64,000 bases of DNA from Rhynchopus euleeides (GCA_963210315.1 OY723245.1:1129910-1193909); one strand, 5' to 3'; positions 1-11,315 are shown, counted from the first letter of the stretch. Made by a program: numbers and translations. The notes: generated from the sequence alone by a model not told the origin.

Positions 1-2320
1 AAATTCGGGAAATCCAGGAATATGAAGAATCCTCCTATAGGTTGAATATGATTGACACCAACTGCCCGGACCAACTGCAGCAATCCCCTTGCTCTCTGAT
101 AAAGAACCACCAATTTGGGCCCCGATGAATCCCTCGTGTAGATCCCTATTGTGACGTGTTCAGAGGTTTCCCTACCTCAGCAGAACCCTTGAGACCTGTT
201 GATAGTGGCACATATCCCCAGTTACCATAGTCATCCTGACCCATTGATACCTAACCGTACAAGTTATGACCAGTGTTGGCACAGTAGCCTCCCTGTAATA
301 CCGACCTGATTTGCCCGACACCACCCCACACAACCTACCGAACCACCAAACATAATCAGGTGGGGCACATGCCACCCACACTACTCTAAATCTGTTGTCC
401 AGTTGCTACCCCGAACTACGCCGAACACTCTGTTTACAAACCAGACCAAAGAAGCGGGCTGCCTGAGTGAGGAGATGAGCTAGCGATCTGACGATCACTT
501 CGTTTTGACATATTCGTATTGACAGCGTCCAAAGTTGACCCAGAGCACCCTGCTATCGAACACTGCCCTGATAACCCCACGGCACCCCACTACACTACAC
601 CCACCGAGGTCACTGCCCGAGGTCACTGCCCGCACAGAACTGCTTGGGGGCAACAGGGTGTGGCAACATCCCATGTGGAAGGATCGGATGTTCAAACCCA
701 AAGCAGGCCTGGACTGGGGCATGTCAGACGAGAACATGCAATGCCATGACACTAAATACGCATGCAATATTCCCGACACTGGGGGTGTTGTGTGAACACA
801 ACAGGACGGCGAGAATCATTGGGGAGAACTTGCCATCACTCCCAATTCCGTGGCTGCTGCCATCGGGTAGGGACCCCCTGGTGGCACATCCCGCAAAGGG
901 TGATCGCAATGCCTTGCAATGAAGCGAATGGGGCAAGACAGCAAACCGTATTGGCTGAGTCTTCTCCGAGAGACGAGATGCCCAGCTTCGTGGCAGAGCC
1001 ACAAACATCATACCTACATCAGTGGCAGTGGCCAGCTTGTGGATTGATTCTCGTGGGAAAGGGCAAGGTTCCGGCGCATAACATGGTTCAATCCTTCGAA
1101 GACGACGAGAAGGGGGGCAGAAGAATATGGCGAAACCTGTTTCATCTGTTACGAGACCCGGAAACCAACTTGGATGAAGGACAGACCCACCGTCTCAACA
1201 GGGCCCAGATGGACGAGCAAGGCTTGTGATGGAAGAAGAGACATCATCTTTGACCCCGTGCTTGAAGGGGTCTGCAGAGCGAAGGTTCAGAACACAGGCG
1301 CCTGAGAAAACTCGCTGATACCCCGCACCCCAGCCAGTAGTGGACCAGGAGGTTCAGGCAATTCTACTGCAAGAGGGAAAGCAGTACGAAGTGCAACTGA
1401 GTCCCAAGGCCAGGGCTTATACAGATCAGCGTGGGATGGGGGGACGTGTGGGAGCGACACATCAGAAGATCCTGCGGATTCAGACGGAATGGGAGTTGTC
1501 AGGTACCGAAGGGCACCGGATGCAAGACGAACAAACAAAGCTGTTGTTGCGAATCCACAGCAATTGTAGGTAACGGCGAACACCGCGCGCCAGGCCGCAC
1601 ACTCGCCCTCCAGTGGAGCGGGAAGGCACTGCTGCCAGACAGAGAAGAAAGCGGACCGTCCCTGAGGGGGCAGGAGGCGCTGCTGGAGTTGGGCAGCGAA
1701 GGAACCTGAGGCAACCAGCGGAACGGAAAGGTCTCCTCGCCTCGTGCGTTGCTTCGGACTGGGGATTTGCAGCTGCTTCTTTGGGTGTCGTGCGCAGCTT
1801 TAACATCAGACCCCTGTGGACACGCCCTGGGAAGGGCTGACGAAGCGGGTCTCTCCACCAGGCATGGTGATGCGAGTAGAGAGAATGCTACGGCGGCAAA
1901 GCGGGCCTGGGCACAAGTCCTTTGCTGGTTTGATTCCTCGGAACTTGCTCACGGGGATATGAGTCCTCTCGAACGAGGACAAACCGGCACCCATAGATAA
2001 ACACCACGATGGTATACGCGCTAAAGAACTGGATGCGATGAGGTGAACGCGTCACAGCAGAAACAAACCTACCTTTGACCCTGATTTAACACTAGTGCCA
2101 ATACCCTTTACCATTCACTTTCGGAGACCCGCATCATGACTCAGAGGCACTGCTCCGCCCAATAAGTATAAACTCCATAAAGGCCCAGACCCATACTCCG
2201 CGAACCCCACACCACGCCCCTGCAGTTCATCGACCTCATCGTACGACGAGTTCGGGATTCAGCTGCTTGCAGACCATTGCCCCCTGCTGCGCGACCCCCC
2301 ACCCACCCACGCCCCGAGAC
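1..2320. other. No recognisable gene
   Basis: I find no frame here with a domain, a biased composition or a convincing start. The longest frame (762-1229, plus) is rich in Cys, His and Trp and looks like chance. No tRNA or rRNA is visible. A short hairpin-like motif near 2226-2262 (core GACGAGTTCGGGAT) recurs near 3221-3252 and, diverged, near 3628-3655, so the segment is part of a local dispersed-repeat region. Confidence 0.6.
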
Positions 2321-2558
2321 CCCAGTCGGTCGAGAGTTTCGCACCTTCGCACTGAAGTTGCTTGAGCTCACAGGCGTGGCCTAAGGCCACCCCTGAACCG
2401 AGATGCCCCGAGTGACCCATCACCCCGAGAGATCCCCCCCTGCTCCTGGGAGCGCGGCGTCGGCGAGTTGACCCTAACCCACCCCTACCCTCCCTCCACA
2501 CCCCCCACTCATCCTTCGGCACGCTGTCACGTTGAGGCGACAACGGCTCGGAAGGGAA
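2321..2558 (+). repeat. 238-bp direct repeat, copy 1
   Basis: This segment recurs, apparently unchanged, at 3872-4109, 1551 bp downstream. It contains the near-palindrome GTGGCCTAAGGCCAC. The first roughly 80 bp also occur, diverged, at 3341-3420. No coding potential is evident, and the unit looks like part of a dispersed noncoding repeat rather than a gene. Confidence 0.85.
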
Positions 2559-3340
2559 TAGCCCGTGCGGCACCAGCGACGATCGATTGGGAGGCGGGGT
2601 GGGGTGGGGTGGGGTGGAGTGGCACAACGAGCAGGAATGAAGTGCAACAGGTGGTGATGGTGGGTATATTATATTGTGTGATGGCGCAATAAGAGCGGCC
2701 CTGATGATAGAACCCTCACACACTGCCAACATCTGCGAGGCGCGCCATACCTGGGTAAGCGTCTTTGCTGAGATCATCGTGGGTAGAAACAAAGAACCCC
2801 ACGGCTCTACCCCCCACACGCGGCTGATTCAAAAGACAAAAAAAATCAGGCAGAACCGACAGTCGCGCTGTCTGTTACTCTAGGCCCGGACGACCCAGTC
2901 GTTCGAGCCGGTCTCAGCACTGGATTTTTGGGATCGCACAAAGGAAACCAAGAGCAATACGCCCTCTACGCAGAAGGGGTGTATCAAGAAATCGTCCGGT
3001 TCGCGGCGTGTAGTGCTGCGATGTGTACACTGTGTGTGATGGGAGAGTGTCGATGTGGAGGGAAGATACAAACAAAGAGACACCCCTATCCACCTGCCCC
3101 TATCGCATCAGATCATCGCAGGGATGAACCGATGGCAACGATGCCAACCGCCCCCCCCCCCCCCCCTGGCACACCCCATCCACCCAACGGGGAAGGTGCA
3201 ACCCCCCACACCCTGCCAGCGCATCGACCTCATCTCTGCGACGAGTTCGGGATCACTGAACCAGGGGTGGGGGCCTCCACCCCACGTTACCCCCTTCCCT
3301 TATTGCTGCTGCTCCCCGCACCCAGCCCCAGGTCCAGCAC

Positions 3341-3420
3341 CAGTCGGTTGAGACGCGCACCTTCGCACTGAAGTTGCTTGAGCTCGCAGGCGTGGCCTAA
3401 GGCCACCCCTGAACCGAGGT
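3341..3420 (+). repeat. Diverged partial copy of the 238-bp repeat
   Basis: About 80 bp resemble the first third of the 2321-2558 repeat, including GTGGCCTAAGGCCAC, with several substitutions. Its boundary suggests the repeat is modular. A C16 tract lies upstream at 3151-3166. Confidence 0.75.
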
Positions 3421-3871
3421 GTGGACCATTCCCCGTTTGGGTATCCGCAATGGCAGCGACACCCCACCCCTGCACGAGGTGGGGGTCAGCACTCTGCAGT
3501 GTGGCGTGCCGCCACCCCGCATCGCGTGCAGCGGGGTCCAGCCGAGCATGCTCAGCCAAAACCCCGGGGGGGCGATGCTCGAGCTCAAGAGATGTTGAAC
3601 CCGAGATGCCAGCAAGGTTGGGAGAGCATCGACCTCATCTCGCGATGAGTTCGGGAGTCGCGTTGCTTCCGGAGGAAGGGTTGTGGGGGGACACCACACT
3701 GTGTGCCAAGTGACAGACATCAATCAAGAAACATGGGAGAAGGGGAGGAGGGATGTCACCCGTGCGACAAATCGGGGCAAAACAGAAGAGGGGGGCACAC
3801 AACACCACACAGCCTCTGTTGTGGCGATGCGGGGAGAAGCGTAACCCACCCACCCACTCACCCCCCCGTCC

Positions 3872-4109
3872 CCCAGTCGGTCGAGAGTTTCGCACCTTCG
3901 CACTGAAGTTGCTTGAGCTCACAGGCGTGGCCTAAGGCCACCCCTGAACCGAGATGCCCCGAGTGACCCATCACCCCGAGAGATCCCCCCCTGCTCCTGG
4001 GAGCGCGGCGTCGGCGAGTTGACCCTAACCCACCCCTACCCTCCCTCCACACCCCCCACTCATCCTTCGGCACGCTGTCACGTTGAGGCGACAACGGCTC
4101 GGAAGGGAA
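3872..4109 (+). repeat. 238-bp direct repeat, copy 2
   Basis: Second copy of the 2321-2558 segment, same orientation, apparently identical. The flanks differ on both sides, so the duplicated unit is delimited quite precisely. Confidence 0.85.
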
Positions 4110-4524
4110 CAGCCTGCGGGTCGGCAGCTTCCCGGCTTGGAATGCAGCGAAGAGAAGCACTTCCCGGCGGTATCCGCGGGAGTCACCCCTGCAGCCAACA
4201 CCCCTCACCAACCGGCGAGGGGCAGGAGCGGGTTATCTCCAGGGGTGGGTGGGTGGTCGAGACAGCAAATGCCTAAGCGGAAGGGAAAGGAGGGGGGGGG
4301 TGTCATCTGGGGGGGAGTGGGATGGGGGAGTTGGGGAGATCGTGCTGATTGTGCCGTGAGAGTCAGACTGGGGCAAGACAGGAGCACCACTGTGGTCTGC
4401 TGCACTGCGGGTTAGACTCGGCAGGCAGGACCGGCGCTTTGAGGTTGCGCACGTGTTGCAGCACATCGTGCGTTTTGCTGGGGGCTAGAGTCGCAGTGTC
4501 GGGTCACAGAAAAACCTGCAACCC

Positions 4525-5478
4525 CTAGCTGCTGTCAGAGCTGTCGCTGCTGCTGGAGGATGTGTCGGAGGAGCTGCCGCGGCGGCGCTTCCTGTCCTTC
4601 TTCCGGCGTTTCGCCTCCTTCTTCCGCTTCTTCTTCTCCTTTTTCTGCTCCTTCTTTGCGCGCTTCTTCGCTTTCTTCTCAGCCTTGCGCAGCTCCTTCT
4701 TGCTGAGCATCTGCCTCATCGCCAGCACACTGGCATCGGGCCGCAGCACTTCACGCGGGACGTGCCCCTCTGTTGTCTCCCCACCCTGCACGTCCTCTGC
4801 CTCCTCAACGTCGCCTGCGACCAGCCCAGTCTCCAGGCCCTCCAGCGAAGCCCCTGTCGCCTCCCGGTACATCGTGCTGGCCTTCGTGGCCTGCAGGTTC
4901 ATGCCAAGCCCCTGTGCATCCTCGGTATTAGCCGTCCTCCGCAGCGCCTCCTCCTGCTCCTTGGAGGTCATCTCGGTGCGCTTTTTCTGCATCGGGTGGG
5001 TGGGTGGAGGGGCCAAGAAGAAGGGTTTACGCAAATCAGGTGGCTGCACTTCAGTGTTGTGTGCAGGTGGGGGGGCAGGTACCTGAGGAAGGTATCCCAT
5101 CTAAGAAGCACGCCTGTGACTTCTTCGCCCACAGTGTGCGCTTGTGTCGCCATGTGAAATATTCGTATGTGTGCGGTGCTGCCTTGCAAACTGTAAAAGT
5201 TGTCATACCTTCAGGGGTGCGAGCCCCATCGCTTGACGCATCATTTCGTCATCTTGGCGACGCGCCTCATCCAGCTCTGCTGTAGAAGGCCGCTTCCGAC
5301 TTCCCGCTGCGCCCCGATTGTACCAGATGTCTTCGCACATCTGCGACCGCCCGAGGTAGTACTCCTGCGCCGCAGCAGACTTGTCACCCTTCAGCTGGTC
5401 CCACGAGAAGTCACCCTGCCCACCACGGGCACGGAACTTGTTGCGGTATGTGGTGTCGACACCATCGCGAAAGGACAT
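4525..5478 (-). CDS. MMTAG2-like nuclear protein, two exons
   Basis: The gene is read as exon 1 (5478-5209) and exon 2 (4986-4525), giving 243 residues. The intron (5208-4987, 222 nt) starts GTATGA and ends in a pyrimidine-rich stretch plus GATGCAG. Both junctions are phase 0, so the frame continues cleanly. Exon 1 carries the hallmark of the MMTAG2 (C1orf35) family: an RARGGQGDFSWDQLKGDK segment, then YYLGRS and a tryptophan-containing stretch, matching the family's RGGQDQF-W---K-DK-R-NYLG pattern. The C-terminus is a long Lys/Arg-Glu run followed by a serine-rich tail, also typical of the family. Function is poorly known; human relatives are basic nuclear proteins linked to RNA processing. 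The domain match is clear and the exon join is inferred from splice signals only. Confidence 0.75.
4987..5208 (-). other. Spliceosomal intron of the MMTAG2-like gene
   Basis: On the coding strand the donor is AAG|GTATGA and the acceptor is GATGCAG|AAAAAG, preceded by a long C/T-rich tract. Without splicing, the exon 1 frame stops at once (TGA at 5205-5203). With splicing it enters the basic C-terminal frame in phase. This is the only conventional intron I can support in the window. Confidence 0.7.
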
Positions 5479-6152
5479 TGTGAGAGCTGAGCGGCTAGCG
5501 CTGCAGTTCTACGGTGTATTGGGGGTGCTGCGAAAGCAGAACACCGCCGGCCTGGCAAGGTGGCGAGATAGGTCGGCAACGGGAACAGTGAATAGTAGTG
5601 TGAGTGCAAACATAACTGGGGGGACGGTGAGGGTCGTGATGTGGATGATTGAGAGTAGCAACACAGTGACAGGTAGGATGGCTCGTGCTTAGCTCAAATT
5701 GCATAGTGACGAAGTCGAAGAAAGTAGGGTGGGTCGGGGGGAATAGAGTTGAACTGACTTCTTGCTGTGGTCAAGGCAGCGTACCCAACACACCATGGCA
5801 GCCTCCAATCTGCCGACACCGCCTGTTGCTGTTGCATGAACAACGGCACGGTCTGAAAAGCAAGGCGGACAACAACACTTTGAGAAGACCAACACAGGGG
5901 CAAGAGGTCACAAGATTGACAGTCGCCGACACAGCCAACAAGCTGGCACTTGGGGCCGCACCGCATCACATCAACACAACTGAGAGGACCACACACGCAT
6001 GCACTCTGCGAAGGGAACGCGAGCCCAACACCAGCACACACAACACTCCACAACAACCCAGCACGAGATCGCAACGCTTCTGTTTGCTGCGGTGTTAATT
6101 CTTCGAACTCATCTGGGCTGAACTGCACCTGCCTCACAGATACAGACAGCCT
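5479..6152. other. Intergenic, nothing recognised
   Basis: This interval separates two minus-strand genes. It holds the 3' end and downstream region of the EF-Ts gene and the upstream region of the MMTAG2-like gene. Several short frames exist on both strands but none shows a domain or coding bias. No tRNA or repeat was seen. Confidence 0.55.
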
Positions 6153-7748
6153 CTACACGGCTCGTGTGTTCATCAGCTCATCGTCTGTGTGGAAACCTGT
6201 CGGGAGGTCGGCATCCTCTTCGCTGTGCTGCGTGAACGTCTTCTGCCCCGGCTCGTTGAACCACATTTCTTCGGCCTGCATATCCGGAAGGATCTTCGCA
6301 TCGGGTGCGGCGAGGTCTTTGGAGTAGTTGCCTGTTTCCGACACATCCCCCACCATAGACGGATCCACACTCTCAGAGAACTTAGAGTAGCGGTACTTCT
6401 CTGCTGCGTAGGACACCCACGTCTTGGCACACCCCATGCCGAGCTGTGCATTCACCACCCCAAATCGTGTCACCAGCACACGCGAGCGGGTGGACTGGTC
6501 TTCCAGCCAGTCGAACAGAGTAGGCCGCCCCTTCGGGAAACGCATCAACTCGTGTTCCGGGAGGGGAGACAGGAAGGGCTGCTTCAGCATGCGGCCCTCC
6601 TCGTTAAACCACAGCGGCTCCAACAAGCAGTGCTGAGCCAGGGCGTGTGGGAGCGTCTCCTGCAGACGGGCCCGCCACTCAGGCTCGAGCAGGTTGCTGT
6701 CCTGCTGGCCCAAGAGCACCAAGGCAAAGCAAACTGCAGAGGCCTGCCCGGCGTGTCGGTGCCGCGGGTTATTGAGGTGCCACCCCAGCAGGGCATCGCT
6801 GGGGTTGGGGACGAGCGCAACTCTGCGCACGGTGATGACCTCCAGGAGCTGCTTCGACAGGGCGAGCAGTGCGTCGCCAACATAGACATCTGAGTTGTGC
6901 ATCTGGCAGGTCAGGAGCGACGAAACGGCACACCCCTCTGCAGCGCTCTCCGGTGGCAGGACAGCAGCTGCGGTGCGGGAGATGTCCTTAGCGAGGTCGA
7001 GGAAGGCATCGCTGAACATCGTCGCCACACTCTCGCACCCCAGCTCGATGACAGAAGCTTGGTGTCCGTCAATCATATCACAGCTGATGACACCGCAGTC
7101 GAAGTGCTTCTGCCCCTTCCTCAGCAGTTCGGCGACGGCGTCCCATTCGGGGGTGTCTCTGGACTCCGCGTCACATCTGAGATAGTGCAGGGCGAGAGGC
7201 ACTTCGTGGTTGCACTCGACAAGCGCACCCCGCACCTCAGCAGGGGTAAAGGTAACACGAGGAACGCCACATTTTTCAAGCCTGTTGGATACCAAGGCGC
7301 AGAGACGTTCGGACACCTCGGGGTCCATGACAGAGAAGTGCTCATCTGACTGCCGGAAGAGGAACCGGCGAGCACGGATTTTCTCATCACGGAGGGCGTT
7401 AGACCGTGCATCGCGGTTGCGCTGCCGTGAGGGTGCCGCATCACCGTCAAGGTTTTCGAGGGTCACTTGGAAGCCCTCGTCTTTCACCTGCCAGAAGCGT
7501 GTGTTCTTTGCCCACATGAGGTTCCGCTCTGCTTCTGTCCCAAGGTTGAAGTGGTGCGCAGCGCGAGTCACAGCAAACCGGCTATCCCCAAGGAGTCCCG
7601 GAGACTCCACGCCGCTGGGGGCACGGTTATGGAGGATGTCTTTCCATTCCACAGCAGGCCGGGTGCGGTCACCACTCATCGTAACACGCCCACGCCTTGA
7701 AGACGTCCGCACAACCCTCTGCGAGAGCAACACCAGAGACAGGCGCAT
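6153..7748 (-). CDS. TSFM: Mitochondrial elongation factor Ts
   Basis: EF-Ts is the nucleotide exchange factor that reloads EF-Tu with GTP during mitochondrial translation. From the ATG at 7748 the protein is 531 residues. The start is chosen because the first about 22 residues (MRLSLVLLSQRVVRTSSRRG) form a basic, Ser/Arg-rich, acid-free mitochondrial presequence. Residues about 143-191 resemble the EF-Ts N-terminal UBA-like domain. VIELGCES (233-240) matches the family's ELNCETDF core. Residues about 297-345 fit the 'EN--LRR ... H ... G' segment, and MLKQPF (387-392) plus a late VTRFGVVNAQLGMG fit the family C-terminus. It is much longer than bacterial EF-Ts (about 300 residues), with an N-terminal extension to residue 140 and an acidic tail. 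A possible splice acceptor AG lies 27 nt upstream (7776-7777). A later ATG at 7679 would remove the presequence. Confidence 0.78.
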   Translation of the reverse strand: MRLSLVLLSQRVVRTSSRRGRVTMSGDRTRPAVEWKDILHNRAPSGVESPGLLGDSRFAVTRAAHHFNLGTEAERNLMWAKNTRFWQVKDEGFQVTLENLDGDAAPSRQRNRDARSNALRDEKIRARRFLFRQSDEHFSVMDPEVSERLCALVSNRLEKCGVPRVTFTPAEVRGALVECNHEVPLALHYLRCDAESRDTPEWDAVAELLRKGQKHFDCGVISCDMIDGHQASVIELGCESVATMFSDAFLDLAKDISRTAAAVLPPESAAEGCAVSSLLTCQMHNSDVYVGDALLALSKQLLEVITVRRVALVPNPSDALLGWHLNNPRHRHAGQASAVCFALVLLGQQDSNLLEPEWRARLQETLPHALAQHCLLEPLWFNEEGRMLKQPFLSPLPEHELMRFPKGRPTLFDWLEDQSTRSRVLVTRFGVVNAQLGMGCAKTWVSYAAEKYRYSKFSESVDPSMVGDVSETGNYSKDLAAPDAKILPDMQAEEMWFNEPGQKTFTQHSEEDADLPTGFHTDDELMNTRAV

Positions 7749-7775
7749 TGCTCCGCGATAGCTCGGCCGGCACGC

Positions 7776-7777
7776 CT
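7776..7777 (-). promoter_or_regulatory. Candidate splice acceptor upstream of EF-Ts
   Basis: On the coding strand a C/T-rich stretch ends in GGCTCACAG, 27 nt before the ATG. No upstream coding exon joins here, so a spliced leader or an intron in the 5' UTR would both fit. There is no direct proof. Confidence 0.35.
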
Positions 7778-7959
7778 GTGAGCCACACGGCAAACGAGGA
7801 GGGCGGCGGAGACAGAGGGCCGCCGCGTGCGCCCACCGGGCGCCACTCCTGCAGCAGAGGAGGGGGGGTGGGGAAGGGGCGAGGGGCGAGGGTTTGGGGG
7901 ACGTGGGGGTCTCGTAGGAGACAAGGCACGACGAAAATCACAGACGGGGGACGGGGAAA

Positions 7960-8040
7960 GGGGGGGGGGGGGGTAGTGAAATCGAATTTGAAGGGAGCAC
8001 AAGAATGATCACCCTTCACTCGTTATGCAGGTTGTGTCTG
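7960..8040 (+). repeat. G tract followed by TAGTGAAATC repeat, copy 1
   Basis: A G14 run is followed directly by TAGTGAAATCGAATTTGAAG and about 50 more bases. The first about 33 bases recur after another G run at 34806-34844. The later part (CACTCGTT-TGCAGGTTGTGT) recurs, diverged, at 33309-33370. The pattern suggests the left end of a dispersed element lying next to a G tract. Confidence 0.6.
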
Positions 8041-8631
8041 AAATCCAGTGATTTTTCCGGCCTGTGTTGTGTTGTTGTACTGTGTGGGCAATTAGGCTGT
8101 GATGGTATGCAAAAACGTTCTTTGGTTCTCATGATCAAACGTCAAGGCACTCATCTGTGGAAATGTGCGTAACTGGTGTCATCATTGTAGTCAGGTTCAT
8201 GTAGCCTATGTGACCGCAGTGATGTCTTCAGTCATTCCATTTGCATGTCAGCTTGTTCGTTAAAAGAGGAACGTTCATAGGAACGTTCAGGGGGGGGGGG
8301 GGGGGCGCAAAAAAAATTGCTTATGGTAGCAGTTTCGGCTGCCAACCCACGACCGTACCATAAGGACGCGGAACACATGCCGGGGCAGCCCGGTACGAGG
8401 TGTACCTTTCATCAGGTGGGTATCGGCAAGATGCACAGCGTCAGGGGTGGGGACAGATAGAGGGCAAAAGATGAAAGGGGCGGTGGGGTAGGGGGGTGGA
8501 TTGAAAAAGAAAAAGGTGTGGATCGGAGCACGACTCCACGGGCCACGGGAAGCATATGAAATGCCTCCCGGATCGGACATTGCGTCTAGGAGTGCGGCAG
8601 GGGAGACGGTGTCCAGGGGGGGGGGGGGGGG

Positions 8632-9784
8632 TAGGGGGGGTCAAATGGGGGTGACAAACACGATTTTTCAAAAAAACCGGCGCAGAGGCCCCAAAGCCCC
8701 CGTAAACCCTCCAAACCCCCCCAGATCGGTCCGGAAACCCATCGAACCCCACTTTTCCACCATTCCGGGCACCTCAGGTGCCCGAATTGGGGTACCTAAA
8801 TTTTGTGCCACCGTTTGGTACCGGACAGTGCCACTGTGTGGGAGGTTGGAAAAGAAAATGCCCCAACACACCACATCTGAGGGTTGCAATGCATGTTGCT
8901 TGCCAACCACGTCATCCGGTGGGTGTCAGGCGCTATGTAGGTGGCATGAGCCAGGTCTTCGATGTGTTCTGGCTTGTATATGTACCTCCCTGCCTGCGGC
9001 ACAGGCACTGCCTTTGTCCCCCACACCAGCCACAGAGAGCGTATTGTACTCGGTCCACGGTTGCTGATTCATTGTGATGCGTTGTATCCTCGAGTGAACG
9101 TCACACACTAGTGGCACCACCACCCGCCATCCGAGAGCTGTATTGACTTTGCGCCCTTCCGTTGCATTCACCTCGCCACGCATATTGCACCGTTCAGTAC
9201 CAGTGCTCTTGGGCCAGGCAAAGTAGACCGCAGCAACTACCAATTCTGGCACAATGGGTACCACGACAGCGCACTTCGTGTGTTCCCGGAATGTACAGCT
9301 CGTGTTGCAACAGTCGTTGTCAACACATCCCGGTTGTGGAGCACTGCTGCACAGGAATCACACGACCATCTGGACTTGTTCCGTACCTACAGGCAGCCTC
9401 CCGGTGCATGGTGGCAGGGAGGTACATATACAAGCCAGAACTCATCGAAGACCTGGCTAATGCCACCTACATAGCGCCTGACACCCACCGGATGACGTGG
9501 TTGGCAAGCAACATGCATTGCAACCCTCAGATGTGGTGTGTTGGGGCATTTTCTTTTCCAACCTCCCACACAGTGGCACTGTCCGGTACCAAACGGTGGC
9601 ACAAAATTTAGGTACCCCAATTCGGGCACCTGAGGTGCCCGGAATGGTGGAAAAGTGGGGTTCGATGGGTTTCCGGACCGATCTGGGGGGGTTTGGAGGG
9701 TTTACGGGGGCTTTGGGGCCTCTGCGCCGGTTTTTTGAAAAATCGTGTTTGTCCACGTAAAAGGGTGGCATTTGACCCCCCCTA
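8632..9784. mobile_element. Inverted-repeat (foldback) element in a G tract
   Basis: The element is 1153 bp and has very long inverted arms: left 8632-8994 and right 9413-9784, near-identical over about 365 bp. Its termini read TAGGGGGGGTCAAA and the reverse complement. It is flanked by G16 (8616-8631) and G17 (9785-9801) on the same strand, as if it had inserted into one G tract. The interior (8995-9412) has no transposase or other recognisable coding region, so this is a nonautonomous element. The terminal 12 bases match those of the element at 27362-29205. Confidence 0.85.
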
Positions 9785-9856
9785 GGGGGGGGGGGGGGGG
9801 GCAGTGGCTGGGGTAATTTTCTGGGGGGTCGCTTACACGACGCGCTGTCGGGGTCT

Positions 9857-9987
9857 TCGACTGTCGATTCGACAGTCGAATCGACAGCAAAATCGACTGT
9901 CGACTGTCGACCTGTCGACAGTCGACAGCTGTCGACAGGTCGACAGTCGATTTCGACAGCTATACCTGTCGACAGCTTCGACAGGTC
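9857..9987. repeat. Self-complementary TCGACAG array, left
   Basis: A dense series of TCGACAG and CTGTCGA words in both orientations, spaced every 8-15 bp and including GTCGACTGTCGAC, makes the strand able to fold on itself at many registers. A second, longer array of the same words lies at 14450-14870. No coding potential is inferred, although stop codons are scarce in it. Confidence 0.8.
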
Positions 9988-10202
9988 GGATACTGGTTCA
10001 CTGACCGGTAGACAGCCTGAGTGACCTGACCCGGTCACTCAGACACTGAGTCATCTCAGACCCGTGGGTTTCTTTACCAGTTTCAGATTCAGATCTGCTG
10101 ATCCAGAACCGCACCCTCTCCTTCCACACCAATTGTATCAGCTGCTCATGGGTCCGAGTGACGACGATAGCAATGACGATGGCTCCATAGCAAAGATGGC
10201 TA

Positions 10203-10733
10203 CCGACACGCTCATAGATTGGCTGTGTATGTTCTTTGCACACAGTTGACACAGCTGCAGAAGGGGTTTGTGCACTGCAACCCACAGGACTTCGTTGAAC
10301 CCATCAGCGCGCCCTACTTCCTGTTCCGGTTCCCCGAAGGACACCGCAAATTATCGCTCTGCTTGTGCAAAATGCCAATCCCGCTGGGGGCGACTTTCAC
10401 ACCATTCGTGTCATCCGAGGCGACTTTGAGCACGCTTGACCAACGCGCACAGCAGGAGGGGGATGACAGTTCTGACGAAGAAGATGAGGCCTGCAGGATG
10501 GCTTGTCTTGCCCAAGGTGTAACACAACTACGACAGGCGATGGCCGCACTTTGACACCTCAAATTCTAACCGCTCACCTCCGCAGGTGCAGCCGCTACCA
10601 GGAGGATAGGTAGGTAGTCCAGAGTCCGGGGAAACTGACAGAAGCAAAACAAGCCCCTCCCCATCCCTCTTCCACCATGATTTTACCCCCCACGCCAGTA
10701 GACTGTAACTATATCATGGGAAAAATGGATGAA
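10203..10733 (+). repeat. 531-bp direct repeat, copy 1 (5'-truncated coding relic)
   Basis: Nearly identical (about two differences) to 13380-13910, offset 3177 bp. In the plus direction it carries the last about 117 codons of the frame at 12865-13731, including an acidic GDDSSDEEDE stretch and the same stop near 10554. The upstream 170 codons are absent here. One of the differences changes a codon (Pro/Thr). It looks like a truncated duplicate rather than a working gene. Confidence 0.85.
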
Positions 10734-10777
10734 TGTATATTACCTGCACCCCGACCGGAGGCCGAAATTGCACCGGA

Positions 10778-10834
10778 GTGCAGGTAAAAAAACGGTCCGA
10801 GGGCCGGAGGCCCGAGGCCTTTTTTTACCTGCAC
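10778..10834. repeat. Perfect 15-bp-arm hairpin
   Basis: GTGCAGGTAAAAAAA (10778-10792) and its exact complement TTTTTTTACCTGCAC (10820-10834) flank a GC-rich loop of 27 bases. ACCTGCAC at 10742-10749 is a further partial arm. It could fold in DNA or RNA. No gene is adjacent whose end it would obviously terminate. Confidence 0.7.
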
Positions 10835-11084
10835 GAGGTGCAATTGAGGCCGACTCGGGGTGCAGTTGAGGGTTAATTGCGACATCCCGGTCATTAATCG
10901 CACAGCACGACAGGCCATCCGCTGCTGGATTCTGGGCCGAATCCAGCCGATTCAAGGCGAATCTGGGGGCCTCCCAGCCAGGTCAGGAGGCCCAATTACC
11001 TAATTGCACCGTGCATTTCACAACTGCCCCGCAGTGCAATTAAGTGACCTGGAGCATAGGCTGCAGCGGATTCCAAATCCAGAA

Positions 11085-11315
11085 TAGTGGATTTTCAAAT
11101 CCAAAAATCCAAAATCCAAAATCCAAATCTGGATTTGAAAATCCAAAATCCAAACCCCAAAATCCAAATCTGGATTTCAAAATCCAAAATCCAGGATTTG
11201 GGATTTCCAAATCCAGGATTTGGAAATCCCAAATCCTGGATTTGGAATCCCAAAATCCAGGATTTTGGATTTTCAAATCTGGATTTGGGATTTCCAAATC
11301 CAGGATTTTGGGGTC
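11085..11315. repeat. GGATTT/AAATCC short-period array
   Basis: Successive AAATCC, AAATCCAGGATTT and GGATTTGG words alternate in both orientations with a spacing near 10-11 bp, so the array is locally palindromic. Translation gives a stop-free but meaningless Asn/Pro/Ile/Lys repeat in one direction. Confidence 0.85.

Larger units (their letters stand above)
7749..8615. other. Intergenic with G tracts
   Basis: This stretch lies upstream of EF-Ts. It contains G14 (7960-7973) and G16 (8290-8305) tracts and no recognisable gene. The 7974-8040 part belongs to a small dispersed repeat listed separately. The rest (8041-8289) shows no feature I can name. Confidence 0.6.

Noticed and set aside
2226..3655. 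Possible 5S rRNA (GGCC-AAGGCCACCCCTGAAC and GACCTCATC motifs)
   Set aside because: Only short stretches resemble 5S rRNA; the order and internal control regions are missing.
4562..5086. Plus-strand frame rich in Phe and Ser (174 codons)
   Set aside because: It is the antisense of the Lys- and Ser-rich tail of the MMTAG2-like exon 2.
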